Source of the DNA: Thelephora terrestris
Lineage: Eukaryota; Basidiomycota; Agaricomycetes; Thelephorales; Thelephoraceae
Assembly (NCBI GenBank): GCA_015956445.1
Contig: WIUZ02000007.1
Location: forward strand, 806,001-870,000
Reading direction: 5' to 3'
Length of the DNA: 64,000 nt
This document shows positions 11,088 through 22,119 of this stretch, piece after piece. The position numbers and the translations under genes are program-made. Under the pieces are notes generated by a model. That model had not been told where the DNA came from. It saw nothing but the letters and a program-made list of their open reading frames with translations, and ran no database searches. The first letter of the stretch is position 1. Each line of letters begins with the position of its first letter.

Positions 11088-14000
11088 ATGCCTGGCTTTC
11101 GAAAGAAGCCTTCCTCGTCGAACAGGCCGACGAACAGTCCACCGCCCGCGCCCGCCCCTTCGATTGTTGAAGATACAAATCAGGGGTCTACGACAATCCA
11201 TCCCATGGTCGAGGCACCTGTTGCATCGACAAGCAATATGCCTTTATCCCATTCTTCTATGTCTTGCGAGCCCACGGATACTGCGCTCGATGAACTTGGA
11301 ACATCTAAAGAGTCGCGCTGGGAGGTGGCATACGGAGCAGCGAAGATAGCCATTGAGATCGCTAACGCATCTTCCGATATGTTTTGCCCCCTTAAGGCAG
11401 TTGCGGGTGCCCTTTTTGTTCTCATAAAGAACTACGATGTAAGGTTTTCCCCAGCGTCTCGCCCGATCGAGCGTTGATTGTTTCTTGCAGCAAACCACCG
11501 CCAACGCGGAGCAGATCAGAGATATCAAGGAAAAGATCCAATCTCTCAGTGAGGTGCTCGCACCCCCTGCAGGCGACCAGGACAACGAGGAGAAAGCGCG
11601 GAGGAACGCCCTTGGAAAGTCTGTAACTTCTTTCCCTTTGACAAACTCTGGCGCATTTCTAAGTTACGTTGGATATTTGCAGGAAGTTGGCCAGGATAAT
11701 CGTGAAGCTTCAACCGCTCTCCGAGCAACGCGGGATCGTCAAGTTCTTGAGGAATGCTGACCACGCCAAAACCTTGAACGGCTTCGTCCAAGACCTGGCT
11801 TCTGCCGTGGCGGAGTACCAGGTGTGTGTACCAAACGCTGCCCCACGAACTGTCTAATGTTCCGGATAGATGTCTATGCAGCAAAACATCTACGGGAACA
11901 CAAGGAAGAATAGTGAAGGAATTCAAAACGTTTACGAGAACACAGAGAAGATTAGTGAAGATACCCAGAACATCACTGTGAGGCGGTTCGCAGAGTGGCA
12001 CCAGGTTTATTAGAAGACTAAGGTCGTCAATAGGATATCATGGACCTCGAGTTACTAAGCAAGTTATATCCCGTGCACGACGCCGGATACCAAGCTGGCC
12101 ATCACGATACCTGCCTCCCCGGGACCCGAGAGTCCGTCCTCGACGGGATAATGCGATGGGCCGGAAATCCACAAGACCGGCACATCTTCTGGCTCAACGG
12201 AGTGGCAGGAACGGGGAAGTCCACAATCGCCCAAACTTTTTCCGAAATAGCCGCAGAGGCCGGGACCTTCGGTGCCAGCTTTTTCTGCTCCCGGGATTAC
12301 CTCGACAGAAAGGAGCTCAAGAATATCTTTCCGACTCTCGCTTACCAACTCGCATGTCGGTACCCTGCGTTTCGAGGCCAGGTCACCCGGGTGCTCAAGC
12401 GGGACCCCTCCGTAGCACGGAACTCGCTCATGTATCAATTCAAAGACTTGATCGTGAACCCCCTCACCTCCACCAACATTCCATGCGTCATCGTCGTGGA
12501 CGCTCTGGATGAGTGCGCAGACAATGAACCCGCCTCGGCAATCCTCTCAGTCCTTGGTCGTTACGTCAAGAACCTACCATCAGTCAAGTTCTTCATCACT
12601 GGGAGGCCAGAACCTCGAATTCGGAGCGGATTTAGGCTCCCTCTCCTGGAACCAATCACCCAAATCTTCTTGCTGCACGAGGTTGAATTGTCCAGCGTCG
12701 ACGAGGATATCCGACTGTACCTCCAGGAGAAGCTTACCGCTGTCGCCAAACGGAGGAGTCACTTAAATATCTCCCACCCGTGGCCCTGCGATCACGACTT
12801 GACATTCCTCACCAAGAAGTCGTCGGGTCTCTTCATTTTTGCGTCAACACTTGCCAGATTTATCGAATCGGAGCATCACGAACCCAACGAACGCCTCCAG
12901 CTCATCATTAACCCGCCAGACCGCACTCTCCATGAGGGGCGAGCAGGAATCGACCCACTGTACACTCAGGTTCTACAGCTCGCGTTTTCGGGCATCACGG
13001 AGGCCGCAGTGTTCACGAACTTGAGAAAGGTTCTGGGCACAGTGATTTTGGCGTTTAACCCGTTGTCGCGTGACCAGGTTGCGAAGCTCCTTGACGTCAG
13101 CACACCCCTCATCGCGACGACCCTCCGGCATCTCCACTCGGTTCTTCTGGTCCCTGATGAAGATTCCAAGGAAATTCGCGTCTTCCATAAATCATTCCCA
13201 GACTTCCTTCAAGACTATAGCCGCTGTCCCGACCCAAAGTTCCTCATCGACACGCACAGTCATCATGGGGATATCGCGCTGAGCTGTTTGGAGTTGTTGA
13301 AGAGGTTGAAGCCGAATCCCTGCGATCTTCCGGACTACGTGATGAATCGGGATGTACCTAATCTTCCGGAACTTCTGGAGGATAAGGTGGGGGGTGCAAC
13401 ACGCTACGCATGCGGTTATTGGGCCATGCACCTCCGGTCTTCTCCAACCACGGGCCATTATGCTGTCCAGCTGATCGCCTCCGCAACCGAGTTGTTCAAT
13501 ACCAATGTCATCCAATGGATTGAGGTGATGAGCCTCGAGAACCGATTGGAAAGTGTAGTTCATAGCATCAACAATCTTTTCCAATGGTGTGGGATGGTGT
13601 GTATTCATATAAATGCCCCAGTCATCTATTGATCAGAATCAGGTCGATCTCTCTACCTCCAATTTGCATAACATAGCAGAAGACTACCTCCGATTTACGA
13701 AGAATTTCTTTCCCCTCATTCAGCAATCTGCGCCACACATATACCATTCCGCTCTACCGCTTTCACCGAGGTCATCCACGTTCCACCCCGTGATACTCTG
13801 GGAGAAAACACCCATCGCAGAATTTTATGGGCGTCCTGAAACTTGGGGGCCCGTCGTACAAACCATCCAAGGTGACCCCAGCAGTTTCACGTGCATGACC
13901 ACCCTCGGTCACTGGATCGCCGTGGCATGTACTGATGCCGTAGTGAGAATCTACGACACTGTCACAGGCGCACTGAGGCTGTCTCTGAGGTCCATAGATC

Positions 14001-15487
14001 CAGTCAAGGCGATGAGAGGTCCCTCCGATGGCTCCACCCTCTTCTGTGCGCACCAGGAGAATTTAGTAACCTTGTGGGATATCCAAACAGGCGGACTAAT
14101 CCATAGTTTCACCTTGATGGACGAGGTCCAAGACATCGCCGTCTCCTTGAAGGGACGCTACCTTGCCTGTAGGCTTTCCAACGGGTTCGTCAAGGTTTGG
14201 GGAGTTGTGGGAGAGGTACTAGTGGATGTTGCTATTCAGCCTGTCTCGCCGGGTGCCCGCTTATGTTGGTTGGAGCCAGAAGAACGGCTCGTAATCGCAG
14301 GGGGGACATCGGCGGCAATATGGAACATTGTTGCTGGAGAGATACTGCGCAGTTTCACAACTGTGAACACCATCTCTGGCGTGCTCTATTCTCAGGAACT
14401 TAACCGGTTGGCCGTCACCACTGAGGCACCATCCGGGGACACCGTCGTATTTATCGACCCTCAGACAGGGACATCCTCGGTTTTGTCTGGGGTTCAAGGA
14501 AAGCTATCTTGTTTCGCCTTCTCCAGAACAAGCGAGGAGCTTATGTGCGGTACGCGGGGACACGGACTGAAGGCGTTCAGCTTTTCCACACGACGTTGGA
14601 GGTGCCTCAAACCCTCAGACACTACGACATTTGTCTCCTCCCTGCCAAATGGAACCATAGCAGCAGCGTCTGTACGCTCCGGTATCCAGTTATTGGGCCT
14701 GGACGACGGACACGCCTCACCTCCGGAGTTGGCTCCTACACGTGACGTATGGATCCTCGACCAAGGCAGAATCATCGTTATCGTTCCGATTACCCGCCAC
14801 CACATCGAATTACTGGAAACATCCTCCATGTCCCAACTTTCCGCAATTCCTATTCAAGACACCCCTACGATTCCCGCCAACATTCCCACCGTCCTTTCTG
14901 CCTCGCTCGAAAACCGCGTTGTGGTTTATTGTTTCAAAGCGGGGGAGAACGTACACCTGCACCTGCGCAAGTTTGGCTACACACTTCCGAAATGGATCGT
15001 GAAAATAAACCGACTGCCATCGGCTTGTGGGATCTCGCCAACCGGCACCCGGCTCGTGACCTTCCACAACGCGGAGCGCGCGACACGGATCTCTGTGCGG
15101 GATGCAAAGAATGGACAACTCCAGGCGGAGCTTCTAGTTAATCAAGCCTACTCCTTGCCCCCCGACATCACATTCGACTCGGAGACACGATTCTACTCTC
15201 TCCACGGCCCCTACCGCGTTTCCTACGATCTCGACTTCTCGTCCAGGGCGGACACTACCCGCCCCGTCATCCATCACGAACGGCAACCCTGGACCGCGGA
15301 ATCCAGCCAGAGGCAACGAGATGTGGACAGTAGTCACGAATGGGTCGTCAGTGGTTCGGAAAGGATTTGCTGGATCCCACCGGGTTATATCAGGTCGACC
15401 CAGGGTGGCTATTGTTGGGCCGGGTCCGATACGCTTGTAACGGTTGACGAGGATGGAACGTTAAGGATGCTAACCTTTCGCTCGTAG
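11088..15487 (+). CDS. NACHT/STAND NTPase with C-terminal propeller-like region (NLR-like), 1377 aa
   Basis: Six exons join in frame: 11088-11438, 11491-11618, 11683-11821, 11870-11977, 12034-13596, 13643-15487. The protein has a Ser/Pro-rich start and a helical N-terminal domain (about 85-240, with AKIAIEIANASSDMFCPLKA and QIRDIKEKIQSLSEVL) that includes an Asn/Glu repeat (IYGNTRKNSEGIQ, VYENTEKISEDTQ). A NACHT module follows: Walker A GVAGTGKST (about 298-306) and Walker B CVIVVDALDEC (about 393-403), then winged-helix-like sequence (FHKSFPDFLQD). The last about 600 residues contain blades such as RIYDTVTGALRLSL and TLWDIQTGGLIHSF, which suggest a diverged WD40-type propeller. Fungal STAND proteins of this plan act in non-self recognition and programmed cell death. 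No HET, patatin or other classic effector domain is seen at the N-terminus. Every splice keeps phase and no stop interrupts it, so the gene looks intact. Confidence 0.92.
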
Positions 15488-16662
15488 AGGCATTGTAAAA
15501 CTAACTGCTTGTTGTTCGCCAGCGTTATGGACTTGAGTCCTGTTCTGAACGCGAGGCTATTGTACTAATCGCGATTATCTGATTCCGACGTCACCATGTA
15601 CATGTTTAGTTCTGTATCTATACTATGGTGTCCATCAATAGCTGTAGGATACTTCTCCCCCTTCTCTCAATCCACATCATTGTCCCATCTGTGGCCGTTC
15701 ATGAGGCGGGTTCCAACTACCCAGGGGTTAGAATGGAATGTTCATTGGACTGAGATTCTACTCCGCGGATGCGGTGTGGGTTTTTCCTTCGTCGTCGATT
15801 CGTTCGTGGCAGTCGACCCCAACGGTGACCGGAGATCAAGGCCGCTCTGCGAGATTTGGCATAACTCGCTGGATCCGCGATACACTCATTCAGACCTCTC
15901 GTTGATGGCGCTGAAGGCGGAGCTTTCTGGCTCTGATCTGGACTCTTCCATACCTATGCTTCCAAATCGCGTAGCGGTACGGCGACCTCGTTCAGATCAG
16001 CGCCCACTGGTAGCCGCCACAATCTCCGCGCACCGGCATCGACATAATTTGTAGGTACGCTCGGACTATCGCCGGAAATCTGGTGCATATATGCTTGGTA
16101 GCGCCGAGCTTAGGTTTTATGTCTGGGACGCTGATGCCAAGGACCTCTTCCCATGGGTGACGATGGCACATTAAAACTGGGGCTTTCGAGGTTGTCCACG
16201 AGTGAAAGAAAGACCTGAAAGGGATCGGGACGTATAACGTTACCGTATCTATTAACCTCACAACCTTTCCATCGTATGTCATGCACGTCTCGATCCATGG
16301 GCGTGCGATTGTTCGAAACGTCGTAGCATTCGCTGATAAAAAAACAAGTATCGATATGAGTAGAAGTTGACATGACAACTATCACACCTAAGAAGAGTAA
16401 AATTCAGTGATGTAAACGCTGGCCTATGTGTGGCCACAAAACCAGCACAAAAGCCACCGGAACACCACAAGACAAATAGCACAGAAAAGTACAAAGGGTT
16501 TCAGTGATACAAGATGTAAGACTACAATCCGTGGAAGAGTTCTTGTGTGGGCTCAAGCGGAAGGATAGGAAGACAATGAGATGATGGTACAAAGAACGGA
16601 TGTTCTGCAGCCAATTCGTGAGGTCCGGGTCTAGGAAGCGGAGACGAGGAACTTGAAGGTCA
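15488..16662. other. Intergenic
   Basis: No gene recognised. Forward frames near 15596-16054 and reverse frames near 15992-16494 are open for 70-150 codons but resemble no family and lack supporting splice patterns. Confidence 0.45.
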
Positions 16663-17250
16663 TCAACTCGGGCGAGGACGCGCATCGATAGCTTCAGAGG
16701 CAGGCGCGTTTTGAAGTATCAGTGTGCGTCGCCTCCTAATCTTGGGGGGGTTCTTCATGGTCTCAAAGAGCGAACGGTAATCCGCTTCTGGGTTGACAGG
16801 AGGATCGGTCGAGGTTGCCTTGATTATATGCCTGAAGTACTTGGGCTCAAACTTTCCAACCCCATTTGTGAGTTGTGACTGTCCCCTGCCATTTGGATCG
16901 GGTGTGCTCACGAGATTCGAAACCGTCCGGGTGGCCTGAGTCTGGTGATAGGAACGAGGACGGGTATGCTTCAGTCGGGGGACGCGCTGCTTCTGTTCGT
17001 CTCCACCAACATCCACCACGTCATAGCATTCAGAGACTGAGATCTCTCCGTATCCAGTGAGGCAATCCTCCTCTGATACGCTGGTTGTTTGAGCGTACAG
17101 ATGTCGGAGAGGGGGAACATCTGGAACGGGGGGGACTCTGGGTCGCTCTGGAATATTGTAAACTGAGGCGTGTTGTGGCTGAAGGTTGTAATTAGTGAGG
17201 GCCATGGATCGGTTTGAATCGCTAAGGCTGACCTTTGTGGAAGTGTTCAT
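16663..17250 (-). CDS. Hypothetical protein, 195 aa, Pro/Arg-rich
   Basis: An uninterrupted frame starts at MNTSTKVSLSDSN (ATG at 17250) and ends SEAIDARPRPS-stop. It is polar and probably disordered, with a Pro-rich patch (RPRVPPVPDVPPLRHL), a short acidic patch (SECYDVVDVGGDEQ) and a basic tail (KIRRRRTLIL). A TTTATATA box lies about 60 bp upstream at 17309-17316, followed by a pyrimidine-rich leader, which supports transcription. No homologue is recognised. It could be a lineage-specific gene or a chance ORF. Its frame extends upstream to 17364, but the TATA box would then lie inside it, so the later Met is preferred. Confidence 0.45.
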   Translation of the reverse strand: MNTSTKVSLSDSNRSMALTNYNLQPQHASVYNIPERPRVPPVPDVPPLRHLYAQTTSVSEEDCLTGYGEISVSECYDVVDVGGDEQKQRVPRLKHTRPRSYHQTQATRTVSNLVSTPDPNGRGQSQLTNGVGKFEPKYFRHIIKATSTDPPVNPEADYRSLFETMKNPPKIRRRRTLILQNAPASEAIDARPRPS

Positions 17251-17308
17251 TGTGGTGGGTGGAAGGGGATGGAAGGGGGTGAGGAACGGGTCGCGTAGTT
17301 TGCTTGGG

Positions 17309-17316
17309 TTTATATA
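17309..17316 (-). promoter_or_regulatory. Probable TATA box of the 195-aa orphan gene
   Basis: TATATAAA on the minus strand, about 60 bp before the ATG at 17250, followed by a C/T-rich leader. Confidence 0.4.
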
Positions 17317-17864
17317 CGCCAGGAAGGGGGCCTCCTGGCCATAGTTTGGCTTTGCACGGAGCATGTTGGCGACGAGTCAACAAGGGCACGATGCCTTGGA
17401 CTAACGAATGAGCATGCACCCGAGGCCGTGGAAACGCACAGCAGCACGTTAAACATTTCCATTTAAGGAAGGTCAAGTAAATGCTGTCCAGGTCACTCCG
17501 CCACGAATCCGGCTTGCCCAACCCTCGTAGTTTAGCATGATGCGGTGCATACCTGGGTATGACTGAGGTTGTCATCCATAGATAATTTTGAAAGATTAGA
17601 TACAGGGCTTCGCTACAATAAGTGGTTGTATCAGGCCAAATATGCGCGTAGAGGTGCGAATACTGGGTCTTGACCATGACATTGAACACAACCATTGGGT
17701 GATTTTCGGACGTGATCGCGGGCCATGGGCACTGGGTCGAGCGCGAACCGAACAACCCGCCAGTGGACGGAGAGTGTAGTATTCACACATCATCGCTGTG
17801 GCGGAGGTGACTCTACGTCAATGGGAACTCGGGATCATAGGAAAGTCCACCGCACCACGCCGAG
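17317..17864. other. Intergenic between orphan gene and ZIM17
   Basis: Nothing recognised. It should include the 3' region of ZIM17 at its right end. Confidence 0.45.
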
Positions 17865-18421
17865 TTATTCTGTGTACTCTACAACACCGCCTGCGTCAAG
17901 TCGTCCTTTCGTCACTTGCTGTCCCTTTGACCTCATGATGTCTTCGATGTTCCGTAGACTGCCCTGACCAGTGCGCTCGTCCTTAAACCACCCCAGGTTG
18001 TCCGCGATTAGGTGCCTAGATGATCAGCCACGGGTTAGTTCATTGTTTGGAATACATGAGAGGTCAACTGCGTATCCCGCGGAACGACGTACCTATTCTC
18101 ACACTTTGGACACTGAATGATCACAATCCCATGGTGGTACGCACGTTTCGAAAACATGTGCGACGTACGTTCATCGCACTCTGGAACTTTACATGTGAAG
18201 GTCAGAGAGTACTTGGGTTCATCTGGCCGTTGTGCCTTGGCCGAGTCTGACGTGTTTTGCTGGAGGTGTTGTGTGGGAGGCGGTGCACTCGTCGCCGAGT
18301 CGGAGTAGGACCGCGGGCCAGGGCGGACGAGCGACGAGGGACTCCATTTCACAGCAGCCAACCGGTGAGAGACGAGCCTTGGGAGAGGGCGGGCGGATCT
18401 CAGCAACCGAATGGGCAGCAT
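17865..18421 (-). CDS. ZIM17: Mitochondrial DNL-type zinc finger protein Zim17/Hep1
   Basis: This small matrix protein keeps mitochondrial Hsp70 (Ssc1) soluble and active in protein import and Fe-S assembly. Two exons (18421-18093 and 18015-17865) give 159 aa. The presequence is MLPIRLLRSARPLPRLVSHR, basic and hydroxylated. The DNL zinc-ribbon core is intact: YSLTFTCKVPECDERTSHMF, then KRAYHHGIVIIQCPKCENRH, then LIADNLGWFKDE. The two CxxC-type pairs and the DNL-like motif (seen as ADNLGWF) are present. The intron falls inside the Arg of ENRH and restores the frame. Met at 18421 is chosen because it starts the presequence. Confidence 0.93.
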
Positions 18422-19033
18422 AGGAAACGGGGAGAGAGTCAGAGACGAAAAGCTTGCCGCGACGTCATCCGGTAACCACCCATTCCGGTTCCGCAAAGCG
18501 TGGATTTCAGCACGGCAACTTGCCCTCACCCATCCGTCAACTCAAACTCTATCACCCATGGCCAGAAAGACGGCCCTTCAATGCATCTGATCACTCATAC
18601 TTTGGAACCACCAAATTGTAACGTTCCAAATCAAAGGCCTACAGCAAGGGGGGATACATCTCGAACACACAATCGACCCCACTGTCTAATAGCACGGCCT
18701 TCTAAAACCCTTTCACACCTTTGTGAGACTCTAGATCTCCCATACATGCACCCTGCCATCTTCGATCGTGGAAGGTAGTTCGCTTGCTTTTGTGTGTCCA
18801 TAGACCTACCTTTGATATGCATCCTGCTCGAAACTCAGAAGAGTTCCTACCACTCAGATGTCCCGCGACCGAACGCTTCTCTGGCTTGCACTTCCTTCCT
18901 TTCGAGACCTGAAGGCCAGAGCGCCCGACTGACCCTCCGATGACGCTAAAAACCCTCCTTCAAGATTCATTTCTACTCCAGCTGATGGAGACCCTTCAAG
19001 CTTCAAGTGATACTACCTCTGATCGAGCATCCA
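18422..19033. other. Intergenic
   Basis: No gene recognised; holds the ZIM17 promoter at the left. Confidence 0.5.
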
Positions 19034-19417
19034 TTAGAAGCGCGTAAATAGTCGATGCGCCACCACGCTTACAACGTACTGGAAAACGTGTACGTTGTTT
19101 TGCTCGTATCGCAGTTTGCGTCTGAACTTGACATCGGGAGCAGGAACTCGTGCCTTCGACTTCGTCCTGCGAGTTAACGGATACCCTCGGGAGTGACCTT
19201 CATAAATTCCTCGTCGATTAACGAAACGCGCCTCATCCCCGTCTACCGCCCGAGGCACCGGCGCAAACTTTCCGTTGGCATCAACTCTTAGAAAGTACAC
19301 ATGGGTCCGCCCTACGTCCATCTTGCACGCGTGGAGATCAATCCTATCATCGTTCCTTCCGTCTGTCAGGCACCAGTCGACCGTTGCCAGCATCGCGTGG
19401 ATTTCTGGGTAATTCAC
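19034..19417 (-). CDS. Small hypothetical ORF, 127 aa
   Basis: A single open frame begins MNYPEIHAMLATVDWCLTDG and ends VVSVVAHRLFTRF. It is basic and shows no signal peptide, membrane segment or known motif. It lies 200 bp downstream of the LIM gene on the same strand and could be a short lineage-specific gene, a 3' exon of something unseen, or chance. There is no splice or promoter support. Confidence 0.25.
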   Translation of the reverse strand: MNYPEIHAMLATVDWCLTDGRNDDRIDLHACKMDVGRTHVYFLRVDANGKFAPVPRAVDGDEARFVNRRGIYEGHSRGYPLTRRTKSKARVPAPDVKFRRKLRYEQNNVHVFQYVVSVVAHRLFTRF

Positions 19418-19616
19418 ATGGGATTGTGTTCAAAGAAGTGCTCCGGATGGAGGGGGCCTGTGTAATCGAGCAGAACAAAATACAAAAGAGCACGAGTGAG
19501 TGTGACGTGCTATGGGAGAGGCTGTATCAGCAGGAGGTGGCGAAACGTGTGAAGAAACGGGACTTACTGAACAGTATTTTAGCAACCGGGAACCTTGCCG
19601 CTTGTTGTTGCGTTGC

Positions 19617-22033
19617 TTATTTTGCTTTTTTACCAATCAAGCGCCAAGGCGAGAAGCGCGGGCGGTTTTCCTGACGGGCCTGCGAACCAGTCGGTTGTGG
19701 CTGCTGGGTGGTTGCTTCTTGGCTCTGGCCGCCGGAGGTATCGCGTTGTTGTATTTGTACAGGTATTGGAGTAGATGTGGGCTGCTGAACTTGCAGGTCT
19801 CCTGTCTGAACCGTCTTCCTAGTAGGGCTCTCCATGACCGTGGACCGTTTTGGGAGATGAGCGGTAGCCGAAAGTTTAAGAGGAACGGATTTGAGCCAGT
19901 TAATGTTTCCAGGGTTACGGTTGGGGTTTTGACCGTTTGATGCCGACATAGGTGATTCGACTGATGACAGGAGGTGAGGAAGAAAGGAAACCGATGGCGT
20001 GAGTGTGAAAATAGCACATTCAGGGGTTGTGGTTCGGGACACTGACCAGGAGCTGCAGGAACCACTCCTCGCTTCTTCAACAGCGTGTACAACCTCCTCA
20101 AGGCAACGTTCAGCAGGTAGGAGTACTGCTCCAGCCTCGATACGCTCCGGAAGCCACCTCGACAACTCTTGTGCCCGTGGTCAACACAGTAGATTACGCT
20201 CGGAACGGGTCCAAAAGCACTGGAGTCCTTCATGGAATCTGCATCGTACACGAAGAAGTCTACGTTTGCAGGCGGCCGACGCTGAGTAATTGGCTTTGAA
20301 GAGGCCCCCCATTTGTCTTTGTTCGTCTCCTTGCCCTTGGCTTTGTCGTCTTGCCTGGGTGAAGTCGTGTCCATTGGCCACGGCACAGCAGCAACCTTGA
20401 CGCACGTGACACATTGTATGCAGCTCGAGTGCCATCGCTGGTATGTTCCAAGCCGTACACAATCCTCCTCGACACTCTGATTGCACTTGACGCATAAATC
20501 TGATGGGGGGTTTATCGTAGGGACGGTGGCGAGTGATGGATCCCTTGGAGCGGCCATAAATGGTGATTCTCCGGCACATTCCGGGGCCAAACTCCTGAAC
20601 CCGTACTTGACCCCTTCCGTGCTGATATTGGAAGTCCTTGAGGAGGCGAGAGTTTCCCCATTCAATCCCTTGATCAATCGCTTGGCACTAGGGTTTGCAC
20701 CCTCGATGGCTGACATGTGGATTTTGTCGAGGAAAAGCGTCATTGGCTCGTGTGCGTCGTAGTCTCGCTCCAATTTTAGTGCGCCGATCAATGCAATGCG
20801 GATCAAGATCTTCAGGTAGTGAGCCAACCCGGTCACGAGCGCCAGAAGTTCTTGGGTCATCTCCATCCGTCGCGCGCCTGCCTCCTGGGTGTGCGACAGA
20901 AGTGTGAACAGATCAACGGTTTTCCGACACAACATTCTCGCCTCCCGAACGTGTGACATGCCTACGCATGATAGGTCAAATGAGTGCCCTCCAAATATAG
21001 GGGTCTAAGCGTGCACGTACCCTCCAAACCATTGCTCGCGAAATGGTGTTCAAGGTCGTCGATCGCGCCGAAGAGGACTTCGACATGGAGGATGAACTTC
21101 TCGGCCATGAGTACAGCGTCCAGATACTGCCCATTTTCGACTTGCAGCAGCACATCTGAGATGCAGGCAGCGCTCGACTCCTCAAAAGCCGACAGCACGC
21201 TAGTGGTGGATCGGTGAAAAGGACTTCAAGAGTGGAAGGAGCGTATGCTTACGTCCAGATTCGGTATACCAGTTGTTTCATACGGAACTGTTTCTCCTTA
21301 AGGGACACGGCAGTCTCTCTGTGTTCTTCCTGTATCGTACCACTTGTCGGTCGCCTTGAAACAACCTTGACATTCCAAAACTTCCCGTGACTTTTGTTTA
21401 AAAAATTTCCAGGTTGAGCGGAAGGGAAAAGAGACTGACTTTGTTGATCATGTAGCATTCGGGATGCCAGCACTCGTCTCGCATGTTTCTATTGATCTCC
21501 ACGAATTGTTTCAAGATGGCCGTGCTACACCCAGCGCACTTGGTGGCAAATCTTGTTGAATAGTGATAGTGGCAGTAGACATCCCCGTCGTGTTCGTAGT
21601 ATGAGTCATGGGACCCAAATAGAGTCGTGCATATTGAGCAGGTGAAGTGCTCCACGTGATACGTCTTGTCTAGAAAAAGACAAGGTAAGTCCATTGTACG
21701 ATGGGAACATGGATAAGATATGGACACACTGCAGGCGGTAATATAACTTCCCCGCAATGCCATACCGCACTTAGCGCAGATGAGGTTCAGACGTCGAAAG
21801 AAATCCCGTTCGCAAAGCGGGTGTTGTTTTCCATCAGGCCCCTCAAAAGGGAAGAATTTAGAGGCCACAACATCTCCGCAATCCTGTGGACAATCATGGC
21901 GGAAAAGCGATCAGAAATCGAAAAAAGACAAGATCGTAAACGCACCATGCACCTGAAGCAGTTGAGGTGAAACACTGCTCCGAGGACTCGGACAAATGCC
22001 CCTTGCATAGGCTTTCCACATGCAGAGCATGTA
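19617..22033 (-). CDS. Four-LIM zinc-binding protein (Rga1-like LIM region, no RhoGAP)
   Basis: LIM modules follow one another. LIM1 is CSACGKPMQGAFVRVLG ... HLNCFRCMDCGDVVASKFF. LIM2 is ICAKCGMALRGSYITA ... HVEHFTCSICTTLF ... CHYHY. LIM3 is KCAGCSTAILKQFVEINRN ... CWHPECYMINKFW. After an alpha-helical middle (MLCRKTVDLFTLLSH, LALVTGLAHYLKILIRIAL) comes LIM4-like LCVKCNQSVEEDCVRLG ... WHSSCIQCVTC ... YCVDHGH. A disordered Pro/Gln-rich tail ends RFSPWRLIGKKAK at 19617. LIM1-LIM3 resemble those of fungal Cdc42/Rho GAP Rga1, but no RhoGAP domain is present; a cytoskeletal or polarity adaptor role is inferred. No start codon exists between LIM1 and the upstream kinase tail. An 86-bp intron (22119-22034) joins the tail (STVPS) to TCSACGKP in frame, so this may be the C-terminal half of a kinase-LIM fusion. 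Confidence 0.85.
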
Positions 22034-22119
22034 CTATACAGTTGGGCGACAATGTAAGTTATTATGGTGTCGGAGAAATGAATGCCCGATGTGAGGAGAC
22101 GAAGAATCGAGAGACTAAC

